Assembly: GCA_963682175.1 (NCBI GenBank)
Contig: OY821771.1
Coordinates: forward strand, 6,819,001-6,883,000
Direction: 5' to 3'
From: Triglochin maritima
Taxonomy: Eukaryota; Streptophyta; Magnoliopsida; Alismatales; Juncaginaceae
Length of the DNA: 64,000 nt
Shown here: one piece after another, positions 10,079 to 22,028 of the stretch
Position numbering within the stretch: position 1 is the first letter of the stretch
How the letters are laid out: every line of letters starts with the position of its first letter
Program-made: the position numbers and the translations under genes
The notes under the pieces: generated by a model
Database searches by the model: none
The model's input: the letters and a program-made list of their open reading frames with translations, nothing else
Told to the model about the DNA's origin: nothing

Positions 10079-10663
10079 AAGGAAGAAGAAAATCCATCAG
10101 ATGTGTATCCTGCGTAGGAGCGCCAAAACGAGGGAGGATGGGCTGATTTGAGACGCATTTAATGTGATTTGAGACGCATCGGGAAGAGAAAATAAAAAAG
10201 AAAATGATAATCCATCATTTCTTTTTTGCTGACATGGATGACGTCAACTCAGCAGTGTCCTCAATGAGACAGCGACCACTAATCATTTTCCTTTCTTCTA
10301 TTTCCTACATTATTCACCTTTTAACCACAACCCATTACGACTCATCTCTCTTCTCCGCATCATTTCGGTGTCAATTTTGGGAAAAGTTCTAAAAAAATTC
10401 TAAAAAATTCTACAAAAATAAAATAGAAAACATATTTTCAAAAAAAAATTAAAATTGTTTAAAAAATTGAAAACAAAAATAATAATTGTTACTGGTGCCC
10501 TCGGAGTTTCGATTCCATTGAATACTTTTGAACAACAATAAGATACTTGAATGAAATTTGGTGCAATCGATTTAATACAGAAGTACTGATTGATTTAAAA
10601 TAAATAAAATCTCAATTTTTTTCTTTCGTCTTTACGGATTCGGATCCCATGGCTTTTATTCCT
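10079..10663. other. Intergenic, no gene seen
   Basis: AT-rich spacer with several A-runs (10380-10480). A short phrase, tttgagacgcat, occurs twice near 10147-10182. No coding signal was found. Confidence 0.5.
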
Positions 10664-13600
10664 ATGCGTGGGTGTACGATAAGAAACGAGATTTGTAGCT
10701 GGAGAAGATGATGTTAACAAATTGAGAACTTTTTATATAATAAGTTTGATGCTTATCATTAACCTCAAGAGGAAGGTTAGGGTTCCGAGAAATTTCCCTT
10801 CTTTCGAGCGAGAGTAGCTTCAGAATCTGGACGAGATGAGACAGATGGATATTAGGTTTTGGTGGAGTTTCGATGATTTTCTGCTTGCTGAAATAAATAA
10901 AAATAAAACATTACACCGTTTATATAAGATCGGATTTCAAATTTGAAATAAATAATAAGAAACGAATCAAGGAAACTATCAATTCAAAATTAATAAAGCA
11001 ACTAAGGTGATTTGTAGAGGATGATATTTGGCTTCATTGGAGATTGAATGATCCATTGGTTGAACAGAGAAAGGAAAGAATCGTATCATAGGGTTTGTTC
11101 GCTTCGAGAAATTTATCGATCTCATTTGCTTATCGTCTTTCAGGTGCTGTTTCATCATTCTTAGGTGTGGTTTGGTGTTCGAAAAACCGTGTTTTCAGAA
11201 TTTAGGAGTGTGACTTTTGTTGAATGATAAGGATAATTTGGTTCGTTGTGTTAATCATGATACGAGTTTTGGAGGAATTCGTCCAGTAGGCGAATCCGGT
11301 TCTTGCAATGGCTTAAGGTACCGTCGCTTCCATTTAGGGTTTCGTCGCCTAAATTCGTTATGTTTTAGTCTTCCTGGGTTTGTTAAAGTTCCACTTCTGT
11401 TAGGGGATTGCTTGTTCAATATGGTATGATTTGCTTCTTATAGGGAGAAATTTCCGTCCTTTAGTGTGTGTGCCATTAGGCCTAATATTGGGGGATTTTA
11501 TTTGGTATAGTCTGTAATTTTAGGGTGTTGGTAGGGTTTTAGGATCGACCCATTTGTTTCCTGCTCTTTCCTGTGCTGTTTTGTGATTCTTATATCTATG
11601 GTTTGATATCCAAAGCTTCGTTTTTTCCTGAGTTTAAGAGTATGTATTTTTCTTGTGGAGTCTACTATTATACTCTAATTGAATGATATGGAAAATTTGG
11701 TTCCTTTTGTAAGTCATGATACGAGTGTGTAGGAGGAGTTCATCCGGCAGGCGAAACTGGTTCATGCAAGCCCAAAGTGTTTTGGTTCTGTGTTAATATC
11801 AACAATTCAAAAGTTGGCGGATTACTCTAGCTAGGCGGCAGAACTAGTCGCTAGGAGGCCTTGGACCGACTAATTAGCTACCGATTAGTCACCTAAGTTG
11901 AAGATTAATATTCAAGGTAGCTTGCCCGCTAAAGGACCCTTTAATCCATTTACATATACAATTTGAAAAGAAAACTAACCCTACCCACCAACCACCGCAA
12001 CAACCAAATCCAGCCCAAAAGTTATATGATTGGATGGTATTGAGAATTCTGTTCTGTACACAAATCATGATATGGGTATAGGAGGAGTTCGTGCAGTAGA
12101 CAAAACCACTTCACGGAAGCCCTCAAGGTGTTTTGTTTGTAATAGTGTTTACATAAGTTTTCTTTCCATGGGAGTGGCTAGGTTTTTATGATGGCTCGCC
12201 ATGCCCATCACAAACATCCTTTATACTGACTTGGGACGGGCTTGTGGAAAACTGCACAGGCAGTGTTTTTGGGTTTAGCATATGAAATTGCAGAAACAAG
12301 TGAGGGTTAAAATGATTCATGCTGTCATTGTACCTTAAATGGAGGCACTGAGCCGATCCAAAAAAATGGAGTCATAGAGGATCTTCCATTTGTTGTGGTT
12401 TTTCTCTTCATTTTGCATCACTGTAGTGCTTAAGCTCGTGTGGTTGTGTCAAGTTAGAAATGGTTTGGGGGCTCATTGAAAGTGGGTTCTTCATAGATGC
12501 TAGGTTTCACCGAAGGCTAGTTCCTACTTCTGGAATGTGGCAGTTCAATAGGGGAACATGGGTTATCATGGTAGAAAAGATAGAGATGACAATAAGAACA
12601 AATGATTTTTGCTTCTTATAAACAATCCACATGATATGTTCCACACGGAACCACATCTTTTTGGGCAGTGAACCAACATTTGATAGATGACCCCTTCTTC
12701 AGAGTAAGCACAGTGGAAAGATCCCCAGGGACTTGGGTCATTTTTCGACAGTCTCTGGGCTCTTTTTCATTTGATAATTTTCTCTATTTGTTGTGCGGAG
12801 TTGTTGATCATCCCAATTTTCTGTATGGACGGCCCACGTCTGGCGACGAAGGCAACATCTATTATGATTTTTTACCTTTTATTTTTTATTTTGAACTTTT
12901 AAGTGTTGAGTAATACTGTACTTCGGACCAGCAATACATGTAGATCCAAATGCACTGTAATTTTATATATCTGAAGTTGTGCCTTATGATAATTTAGCTA
13001 CTTATTTTTTTACTACAAAATGTCATGATCTTGGGTGCATCTCTAACTTGAATTTGTAATTTTGCAGGTTGCTGAACTCCCTGGGGTAACAGAGGCCCTA
13101 TTTCAGGGTAAGTTGTTGACTATATCAGAGCAAAAGAGCAGATTAGATACTGCTTCTATGACCTATAGCTGCACTATTTGTGGTAAGGATTATAAAAGCT
13201 CCCAAGCCTATGCCCAACATCAAAACTCACGAAGCCATCTTATTAGAGCCTCTCAGAAATCTCATCCTCAGGATGGAAGTGCGACAATTGTGAAGCCTAC
13301 TGGTAGTCGGCAGGCAACGAGACCTTATTCGAGTAAGTACCGTGATGCAAAAGCAACTGAAAGTGAAGAAAGCAATGATGAATGGGAGGAGGTTGACCCG
13401 AACTCCATGGACGGGGTTTCAGAGTCCTGTGCTGATATGCATGTGGATGAATCTGGTTTGGACCACGATGAAGATGCCAACATGAATGACGTTGAAGAGC
13501 TGGATCCTTCCAGCTGCTTCATCTGTGATCAAGGTCACAAAAGTATAGAGGCATGCATGGTACACATGCACAAAAAACATGGGTTTTTCATTCCTGACGC

Positions 13601-15483
13601 TGAATATTTGAAGGATTCAAAAGGCTTTCTCACTTATATTGGTCTTAAGGTATGTTTCCTGCTTGCACATGTATTGATGTTGATTTAGACGCCACGCTTG
13701 AAATACAACTGACACTTGGATGATATTTCAGGTCAAAAGAGATTTTATGTGTTTGTATTGCACCGACAGATGTTCTTTTCATAGTCTGGAGGCGGTGAGG
13801 AAGCATATGATAGCAAAGGGTCACTGTAAAGTGCACTATGGGGATGGAGGAGATGAAGAAGAGGCAGAGCTGGAAGAGTTCTATGATTACAGTAGCAGGT
13901 TTGATTTTGCTTGTGTTCTTTCCTTGAAGTAGTATGGCTTTTACTGGTTTACATGGTACAAGTACATACATGCTGTTCTTGTCAAAGTTCGTTACCTTGA
14001 CAGTTGACACTTATTTTCTACATTGTATTACTTCGTATTCACAAAACTTGAGCACTAAAATTTCCAAAGCATAGTTGATCGTTCAATAGGTACATGCATA
14101 TTAATATGTATTTGTGATACAATTGCTGTTGTCGTGCGGTGCCTTTATCTGTACTGACCAAGGTGTAGAGAAGAATTAACAAAATAAAAGGTAATTTTTT
14201 TCTCAGCATGTTGTATGGATTAGTAAGAATAATTTTCTGATATATATGACTACAACTTGGTATATCTGGATGTTCCTTTCCAAATAGGAAGACTTCTCTT
14301 TTGTTGCTGCAACACTAACCATTGAAGCTGTTTGTCTTTCCTTTTCTCATTTATTTTCAAAGAGTATATTTCCTCATTTCATTTTCATTACTTCTGCGGT
14401 CCTACGAATTTTGTTACTTACCTGTAGAAGTTATTGATTGTACAATGTGATTTATGATGCTGTTTAACTCTTTTGCAGTTATGTTGACTAGGATGGGAAT
14501 CAGTTAATGGCACTGGATGACCCAACAAACACTGCTGAACTTGGAAATGGTGGATCTGAACTCAAAATAACTAAGAAGACAGACAAGGGAGCATCTGTCA
14601 TCACTCTTGGCTCTCGTGAGTTTATGCAGTATTACCGTCAGAAGCCACGCCCCACCACGGCAAGCGATGTTGAACTTGCAGTTTCATTAGCTTCAAGGTA
14701 CTCACGCTCTTGCTCATTTTTATTATATCACAAATGTAGACACCCTTTGGTTTGTTTTGTTGAGTCATAGTTCTCTAGGGTTGTGTGTGGTTTCAGTCTT
14801 TAACCGTGATGGATACATAAGTGTCTGGATCTACATTTTAGAGATATTGCTTGTGACTGCAAAATTTTGTGTCCTTGAGTATGTAAATTCCTTTTCCATC
14901 ATGTCCATGCCAAGTAAAACTTTTGACGTCGTCACTAGAACTGAGTCTTGAAAAATCTTTTCCATTGGGTCATATGTATGGTTGTCTCTTGTGTAAACCA
15001 AATTTGCCTTTTACTCTTGATCGGAGTTCTCTTGCTGAAATCCTATTAATTAATTGGAATTGACTACATAATTGAATGAAAAATGAGCCATCTGTTTATA
15101 TCCTAGATATGTGAACATATATTTGCATAGGGTAGATTAGATACACTTTTTCTTTTTCTTTTCAATTGCAGACCAAAGGACCCCAAAATATATTTACATC
15201 CAAGCAATTCAGAACATTTTTGAGATAAATTAATTTATCCTCAATTCATGTTAGATTGTGATGTTAGGATTATTTGACAACATTACCATTGAAAGTCAAT
15301 TTAATCACTGCTTCCAATTTCAGGTACAGGAGCATCGGTCTAAGGACGGTGCAATCCAAGGAGCGAAGGATACAAATGAAGGTATCGAAGGCGATGAATC
15401 GATCGGGTGTTGAGGGTATGCGAGCGAAGATCGGAATGAAGAGTAACGTGATCAGGAATCTCCCGAACAATGTCACATACTGA
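10664..15483 (+). pseudogene. REI1-like (REIL) cytoplasmic 60S biogenesis factor, pseudogene
   Basis: REIL proteins are zinc-finger factors that act in the cytoplasm on late 60S ribosomal subunits. Four exons can be joined at GT-AG sites with frame kept: 13068-13649, 13732-13898, 14479-14697 and 15324-15483 (TGA). They encode PGVTEALF, three C2H2 fingers (YSCTICGKDYKSSQAYAQH; SCFICDQGHKSIEACMVHMH; FMCLYCTDRCSFHSLEAVRKH), an acidic stretch, REFMQYYRQKPRP and the conserved end IGMKSNVIRNLPNNV. Two defects stand out. Codon TAG at 14489-14491 interrupts the frame just after Y-V-D where the family has an acidic residue. The first exon, normally about 35 codons with another zinc finger, survives only as a decayed stretch at 10664-10775. 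This ends in AACCTCAAGAGGAAG (N-L-K-R-K) followed by GTTAGG, but has stops inside. The later exons are otherwise well kept, so the loss is fairly recent, or the copy is a duplicate with an intact paralogue elsewhere. Confidence 0.8.
11140..12145 (+). repeat. Three diverged copies of a segment within REIL intron 1
   Basis: A block containing tcatgatacgag, then ggaggagttc, then gtccagtaggcg-like sequence occurs at about 11218-11312, 11680-11775 and 12030-12125. The first two copies also share their upstream 70-80 bp (from about 11140 and 11560). Spacing is about 460 and 350 bp. This looks like old tandem duplication inside the 2.3-kb first intron. Confidence 0.65.
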
Positions 15484-16299
15484 GCGTGAAGCACGCCATT
15501 CTGTTATTGTCTCTGTGGTGCGTATGACCATAAGCCGGAATGCTATATGCTCTTTGTTCTGGCTACGAATATCCTATGTCATTTTATGACGTGATACGAG
15601 ATCTTATGTTGCAATATCAATCAATCTTTTTGGAAATTGGATAGGATGCCCCGTGAGAGTTAAAGAGTGGAACATGTGGAATGTGCTGAAGTTCATCTAG
15701 AGCATGTTCAGGTTCAGTTTCGGTGCCGAAATATGGAATTGATGAGGCATGTAGAGAGGGGTAAGATAATCATCCAGATGTTGCTTACCGATCAAATCGT
15801 ATGTTTTCATATTGTATAACATCATCAAATCTATAATGATAATCAGCTACCAGCGTGAAATTGATAAACAAAGATGCGCTCTTGGATGAAATGCAACAAT
15901 CCGTGATACTGTTGTTTGGCCTTAATTGTTCTACTTGCTCTACAATCTTAGTTAATGCGATAAGCTTCATCTGAACTCGTTGACCATGGTTTAGAATCGG
16001 TTCTGCACAGTTTTCTAGAAATCAGATTTTGAAGTAGAAATGTAGAATAAATTCTGGATTTTTTGTGTTTGGATGGTGGTTATTTTTCATTAAAACGCAT
16101 TTGACATCAATTTTTTTGGAACAACTAATATCTTGCAAAATTACCTAAGTGTTTTTTAAAACTGTTTCACAAAGGGTGTCGATGCACGGACATATTTTTG
16201 ATTCATGGATTATTTAAATCATTAACAATTTGTGATTTCTGATAAAAAAAAACAATTTGCTTCCTAACAAAGTGGATTTTCAGAAAAAGACTAGACATA
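15484..16299. other. 3' flank of the REIL relic, no gene seen
   Basis: No coding or RNA gene signal recognised. It probably includes the former 3' UTR (ordinary AT-rich sequence up to about 16200). Confidence 0.5.
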
Positions 16300-16475
16300 C
16301 GCCAGACAAACTCTAAACTGGCTCGTGTCCAGTATTGTCCAAATTGTGTCCAGAATGTCCAAACTTGGACACGAACTAGTTTAAAGTGTTCATTCGTGTC
16401 CAGATTATGACCATTCATGTCCGGAGTGTCAAGGTCGTGTCTAAAGTATGTCTAGAGTTTGTCTAGATTGTGTAT
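16300..16475. repeat. Short gtgtccag-type repeat cluster
   Basis: About ten degenerate copies of gtgtcca(g/a) with 8-20 bp spacers, some in inverted order (ttggacacgaac). The unit is reminiscent of the CTGTCCGGAATA array at 6142-6515, but similarity is too short to prove a relation. Confidence 0.5.
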
Positions 16476-16870
16476 CTACATCACTCCCCAAAACCCCATC
16501 ACCATCTCCAAGCTCGCCTTCCCGTTCTTGTCCTCTATTTCCTCCCATATCCATCACCGTCTACAACAACTATGACTCCCGGAGATGCCCTCCCGAGTTT
16601 GATGTCGTCGTCGAAGGGACACTCATATTAGCTTGGAGACGGTCCTGCCTTGGAGACTCCTCCTGCGCAGGGATAGGGAAGAGGAAGGAGGAAAGATGAA
16701 GGATAGATTAGAAGTATTTAAAACTGCATTTGAAATGTAACCGACGCATAGATCGTCAAGCCATCCACGAGCGTTAGAAATCTTAAAATAAATGTTGATA
16801 AGTTTCACATCAGCAGAGTTCGTGACGTGCGCATCCATTAGTTATTTTCTTTTCACAAAAGTGCATAGTA

Positions 16871-16998
16871 AGAGCACCCTTAACGGGTGCTCTAAATCGG
16901 GCGCCCAAACTGGGCACTCGATTTGTCCTCCCTTAATGGGAGGGTGGATCCGCCCAGAAATCTGGTTGGGCGCCCAATCCGAGGGGCCACGTGGCCCC
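16871..16998. repeat. Cluster of four perfect palindromes
   Basis: AGAGCACCC / GGGTGCTCT around TTAAC (16871-16893), CCTCCC / GGGAGG around TTAAT (16927-16943), TTGGGCGCCCAA (16966-16977) and GGGGCCACGTGGCCCC (16983-16998). The first two have the same CCCTTAAYGGG core. This GC-rich patch sits in AT-rich DNA and looks like one end of a MITE (Harbinger-like ends often start AGAGCA), but a matching far end was not found. Confidence 0.6.
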
Positions 16999-17869
16999 CC
17001 TGGATTGGGTGAATTTTTTTGTTTATTTTTTATTTATTGTTTTAAAAATTATTTAAAATCGTTTTTCAAAATTTGTTTTATGAAAATTTGTTTTTTATTT
17101 GTTTATATTTTTTAATTTTTTTTGATATTTTTTGTGTTTTACCTAGAATTGATCCCAAATGACGTGGATGAGAGAATGTAAGATGTTTGAGTTGTTTCTG
17201 GGTGTGATTAAGAAGAATTTAGGGGGTTGGTTCTAGCTGACGAGACGGAGAGAAAAACGGACGTGGTTAAGATTGAAAAAAAGTGATAGGCTTTTTACAT
17301 CAAAATATGCTACAGTGTTTTGGAATAAGTATTGTTTTTTATTCCGTACGAGAAGAGCACGTGACAGTAGGTTTTACTGTATGAAAATCAGATTATTGTC
17401 CAAGAATCAGTTCTGGCAAAAGATGTTTGGGTAAACTCGATTCTTACCTACTAGATTTTGTAGAATTACCCCTAAATTATCATCCAAACGAGACCTAAGT
17501 TTTATTTTGATTTTGAAGTGAAATGCCCTTTCAGATACAAAAAAGTCCCAAGATTTCAAGTACGAAAAAGTTATAAAATTTTAATTCCTGAATTTGAAGT
17601 TTTCTATGAGCCAATCGTGTAGAAGTAACGTCGAAATTCCAATCTCCTCAGTCATGATTTCCTACAAATCAATCGCAATATCAGTTCAGAAGAAGAAAGA
17701 AAACTTCTTTGTTATGGTAAACCATTAACAACTTTTTTTCGTTTCTCATTAAACATATATTAATTTATGCCGATCATCAATAACCAAACCTCAAAATCAT
17801 AATTTTAAAACTCATAACATAATTTTATACTTCGTTTCCATATTCAAATCTCCCTCCGATCCGATTTAA
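16999..17869. other. Intergenic and PPR upstream region, no gene seen
   Basis: T-rich stretch at 17015-17130, then ordinary spacer. The last 100 bp before 17870 should hold the PPR promoter and 5' UTR, but no clear TATA box was identified. Confidence 0.4.
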
Positions 17870-19381
17870 ATGCCAATCCCATACCTCTGTCTCCTCAACC
17901 CCTCCTCTCCTCACCTCCTCCTTCCCATCCACGCCCACCTAACCGTCCTCAACCTCCTCCGCTACACCTTCATCTCCACCCGACTCCTCTCCCTCTACTC
18001 CTCCCTCCCCTCCACGCCCCCCCAAACCCTCCTCCACATCTTCAACCTACATCCTTCCACCCACCACCTCAACCTCCTCCTCCGCTCCCGCCCCGCCCTC
18101 GCCTTCCGCTTCTACGCCCGCATTCGACTTACCCACAACCTCAAACCCAATCCCCACACCCTCCCGGTTGTCATTCGGGCTTCCCCCTCGCTCCCCGCTG
18201 TCTCCCAGCTTCATGCTCATGCCGTTAGGTTTGGGTTTGAGGTCGACTCGTTTGTCGTGAGCGCGTTGGTGAGGCGGTATTGCGGGTTCGGGGAGCCGGA
18301 GGGGGCGAGGAGGGTTTTGGGTGAGTGCCCTAATGCGAATTTGGTGTGTTGGACGAGTTTGGTTAGTGGGTTTTGTGGTTTGGGACGGGTCGAGGAGGCT
18401 CGGAAGGTGTTCGATGGAATGCCGGAGAGGGGTGGGTCGAGTTGGAGCGCGATGGTTAGTGGGTATGTGCGGAATGAGAGGTACGATGAGGCTATTGGGT
18501 TGTTTAGGGTCATGATGGCGGAAGGTTTGGAGCCGAATGAGTCACTTTTGGTTAGTGTCTTGAATGCGTGCGCGTGTGTGGGTGCATCGGAGATGGGGCG
18601 GTGGGTGAGGATGTATGTCGATTGGAGGGGGATTGAGTATGGGGTTGAGATTGGGACTGCGTTGGTGGATTTGTATGCTAAGATTGGGTGTGTGGAGAGC
18701 ATGTGTGAGGTATTTGGTAAGATGGTTAGGAAGGATGTGAAGGCGTGGAGTGCCATGGTCATGGGGTTCGCGGTTAATGGGAGAAGTTGGGAGGCTTTGC
18801 GGGTGTTCGAGGAGATGTTGAAATACGGTTTTACGCCGAATGATGTAACATTTATAGGGGTGTTGAGTGCTTGCAATCATGGAGGTTTGGTTGAGGAGGG
18901 TTTGGGTTATTTTAAGGCCATGAGGAGTACTTACAGCATTGCTCCTTTAGCGGAGCACTATGGTATCGTGGTTGATCTTCTAGCTCGTGCCGGTCGAATT
19001 TGTGAGGCGGAGGAGTTGATTGAGGGCATGTGTATGAAGCCAGATGCGTCTATTTGGGGTGCTTTACTGAATGGTTGCCTTATGCATGGGCACACGGATG
19101 TGGCAGAGAGAGTTGGTAGGATTTTGATTGAATTGGAGCCTAGCCATCGTGGAAGGTATGTCAGCTTGGCTAATGTTTATGCTTCTATGGGGAAGTGGGA
19201 GGGTGTGGTTAAGGTGAGAAGGATGATGAGAGAAAGGGGTGTTTTGCCATCTTCTGGTTGGAGTTTGATTGAGTTGGATGATGGGTCAACTCACCGATTT
19301 CACGCTGATGATAGGAAGCATGTTAGGGCTTGTGATGTATATGAGATGTTGAGGAACCTGATGGATAATTCAGATAAATGA
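17870..19381 (+). CDS. Pentatricopeptide repeat protein, PLS class, E subgroup
   Basis: This complete intronless frame of 503 codons encodes a PPR protein. PPR proteins bind single-stranded RNA in mitochondria or plastids, and the E-type members usually serve C-to-U editing or RNA processing. The N-terminal 60 residues are Leu/Ser/Pro-rich with few acidic residues, consistent with an organelle transit peptide. PPR units run from about residue 60 to 400, with typical signatures such as NLVCWTSLVSGF, EARKVFDGMPE, SWSAMVSGYV, ALVDLYAKIGC, FTPNDVTFIGVLSAC and LAEHYGIVVDLLARAGR. The C-terminus has the E motif (ASIWGALLNGC, RYVSLANVYASMGKW, GWSLIEL) and a short E+ part (STHRFHADDRKH). No DYW deaminase domain follows, so an editing role would need a partner. 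The start at 17870 is the first ATG and gives a plausible transit peptide. Base composition flips inside the gene: the first 340 bp are C-rich and the next 700 bp G-rich on the sense strand. Confidence 0.92.
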   Translation: MPIPYLCLLNPSSPHLLLPIHAHLTVLNLLRYTFISTRLLSLYSSLPSTPPQTLLHIFNLHPSTHHLNLLLRSRPALAFRFYARIRLTHNLKPNPHTLPVVIRASPSLPAVSQLHAHAVRFGFEVDSFVVSALVRRYCGFGEPEGARRVLGECPNANLVCWTSLVSGFCGLGRVEEARKVFDGMPERGGSSWSAMVSGYVRNERYDEAIGLFRVMMAEGLEPNESLLVSVLNACACVGASEMGRWVRMYVDWRGIEYGVEIGTALVDLYAKIGCVESMCEVFGKMVRKDVKAWSAMVMGFAVNGRSWEALRVFEEMLKYGFTPNDVTFIGVLSACNHGGLVEEGLGYFKAMRSTYSIAPLAEHYGIVVDLLARAGRICEAEELIEGMCMKPDASIWGALLNGCLMHGHTDVAERVGRILIELEPSHRGRYVSLANVYASMGKWEGVVKVRRMMRERGVLPSSGWSLIELDDGSTHRFHADDRKHVRACDVYEMLRNLMDNSDK

Positions 19382-21642
19382 TCAAGACCGTAAGGTTTTT
19401 GGGCACTCTGGGTTGAGGCGATGTGTTACGAATTAAAAGTCGTGTCATTTGGGAAGGTGGAGAGCCATTGCTTCAGAAGCATGCCTTTGAGATTGAATGT
19501 GGTGGTCTATGACATGAATCATGAACTCGAGGTGAATAGAACTTAAGATTTGTCTGAGAGCAAGATCTTGATCCGCAAATTTAATTGGAATCTATGAGGA
19601 GAACAAGGCATTTAAAAAGTCGTTATTTCTTGAACTATGAGCTATGAATTTCAACATCAGTACGTCACTCTTTAAAAGGTAGATAAGATTTACTCACGTA
19701 TTTTAGTTTTGAAAGCAACTGCATATCTGTTTGGTTAATTGACTTCGATTTATTCCTAGGGTGATTGCTGATAATATTTAAGGTGTCCTTCGATTTCCAC
19801 AAAATCAAAACTGATGCCGATCCTTCGTAAGTGTGCTTTCAGGTAGCCAACTTTTGTCCAAGTTCTACATTTTTTGTTATCTCATAATCAAGATTGTTGA
19901 AGTTTTATCTAGAAACATGTATGGGTTATGACTTTTCGAATCATGATTTAAATGATTCTGCTTATTGCCAATCAGTTGGGTGAATTCATGTGGAAAAAAA
20001 GATGCATAAATATGCTTTTCTGAAATTGCAATGTATCAATTGTCTATACCTACACTTTCCTTGAATTTATGTTTGCAAGATGATATGATGGTTTCAGAAG
20101 TGTGACATCGTATTGTTCTAAATTACATATTATGCTATTCCATAAATGCAGTATATAGGATATCATGTGTTTGTTTGATTTTATAAAGTAAGAATCATAC
20201 TTTGGTGTTGATGGTTATGTTTTTGCCCAGTAATTGTCTTAGTGAGTAGTCTGTCTCATGTTAGCGTTGATGGTCATAATTGGTGTTTGTGCTGTAGAGA
20301 GTAGCTTCTGAATCCAATAATTAGTCTCCACTCTTACATGTTTTCCCATCTTCCTATCATGTTCTAGGCTGCCTTCCTTCCCCAAAATGGGCCCTATCAA
20401 AGTGTTATCGAATGAAGTTCAAGTTTGATATTTGTAATGTATGCAGCTTTCTATAAACGTCACAGAGAAAAAAAATGTTTTCATTCGAAAAACACTAAGA
20501 TGACTTGATTCTTAAATGGTAATGTATGCCAATGCTTGAAAGCAATCATGTTCCAGAAGTGAAGCTAATTAAGATTTTGACATAATTCTTAGAAACATGA
20601 GAAGTTTTGGGTGTTGAAGATGAATTAACACTGACCATGGAAGGAAGGAAGAAAAAAAATGCTCATTTTCACCTTTACTTATATTGCAAAGTTCATACAT
20701 AACTACGCCCGCTTTATCATGTATACTATACTTAAGGAAATACCGTAATATGCCCAATATTCTACTGCATTTTGCATGTTAGTGGGTCAACTTTAATTAA
20801 ATAAGCTATCTAATCTGTCGGTTTTTGCAGGATACATTTGAAGAACTTAAAGTTGTATGTGCTCTTTCTGAGAATTTTGAGAATTGTGAAATATATGCAC
20901 GTTAGATTACAGTTTCAGAGGTTTGTTTTGTTGTTGTGGCGTTGTTTTTCTCTCTTTGAGACTCAATGGTATGATCCAATTCTGCAAGAGCTCAAATTGA
21001 TTCAAATCTCGTTGAAAGTGTTGTAGTGTTGATAAGTGATCGTTTACTTGAATGGCAATCTGTTTGTAGACATCCATATCAGAATGATTGATCTAGCTTA
21101 TTACCAATTTTCATTCTGTATCATTGGCAAATCCATAAAATTGAGGAGGGATATTCTTTCCTTAAAATTGGTTGACGCTTTGGCGACATTCTTCGTCTTT
21201 TGAAAATCTGAACTCTTAACGACAATTCCAAATCTTTGAGCATACATGCTAAATTTTGTTAAATTTGGAACTCATTACTACTCTACCCTTTTAAATGCAT
21301 GCATGCATACTAGTGCATGCATAATTGCATACTCTATTACTCTATTACGTGTGTTACATATGCGAGGCTGGTATTATCACATCCTGAAATTGTTGACCCT
21401 CATTTAGCACTTGTTATTTTGTAATTTAAACATGCTGCGACAAATTCAAGAATTGATTTTAATAACATTACTAAATAATAAGTTTTCTATTAATAGATAA
21501 TTAAAATTGATTTGAAGGTCTAAACAAAGAACCATTAGTACACCACTACCAGCACCTAAAATCCATCTTAAAAAAGAAAACTACCCACAAATATTAAACG
21601 TGATAATGTTATTTCGATTTTCTTGTTCAAAAAAGAGTCTAG
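19382..21642. other. Intergenic, no gene seen
   Basis: PPR 3' flank followed by ordinary AT-rich spacer. Short frames here (for example 20838-21026) have no recognisable motif and no support. A cluster of tgcatgcat-type words lies at 21295-21325. Confidence 0.5.
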
Positions 21643-21997
21643 CTAAATATATAGGATTTTTTTTCAAAAAAATAAAAAAAAAATAAAAAATTGGAAAAAT
21701 ATGCACTTCAGAAATTTATGCACATTGAAAAACAGCACCACAGGTGCCGTTTTCATTAAGTAAAAACAACACTGTAGATGTCGTTTTTACCCTTAATGAA
21801 AACGGCATCAGTGATGCCGTTTTTAGTTGGGCAATTTTTTTCTTGGTTTCGAGATGTCGTTTTTATTTAATACATGTTGAACTAGAAACGGGTCGGTCGG
21901 AGGTCTCGTTGTTTGATCTGGAAATTTTTGAATCTTCCTCACTTGTCAAAAAACTCATTGTGATCTGACCAATGTGTTGGAGTTACAACCCCCCCCC

Positions 21998-22028
<31 letters not shown>

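Noticed and set aside
18217..18880. Minus-strand frames opposite the PPR gene
   Set aside because: Shadows of the G-rich coding strand. The sense frame has clear PPR repeats.
21989..22014. C26 run as an assembly artefact
   Set aside because: Not rejected outright. It sits at the centre of a real inverted repeat and grades into an AC repeat, so it is kept as sequence, but its exact length should not be trusted.
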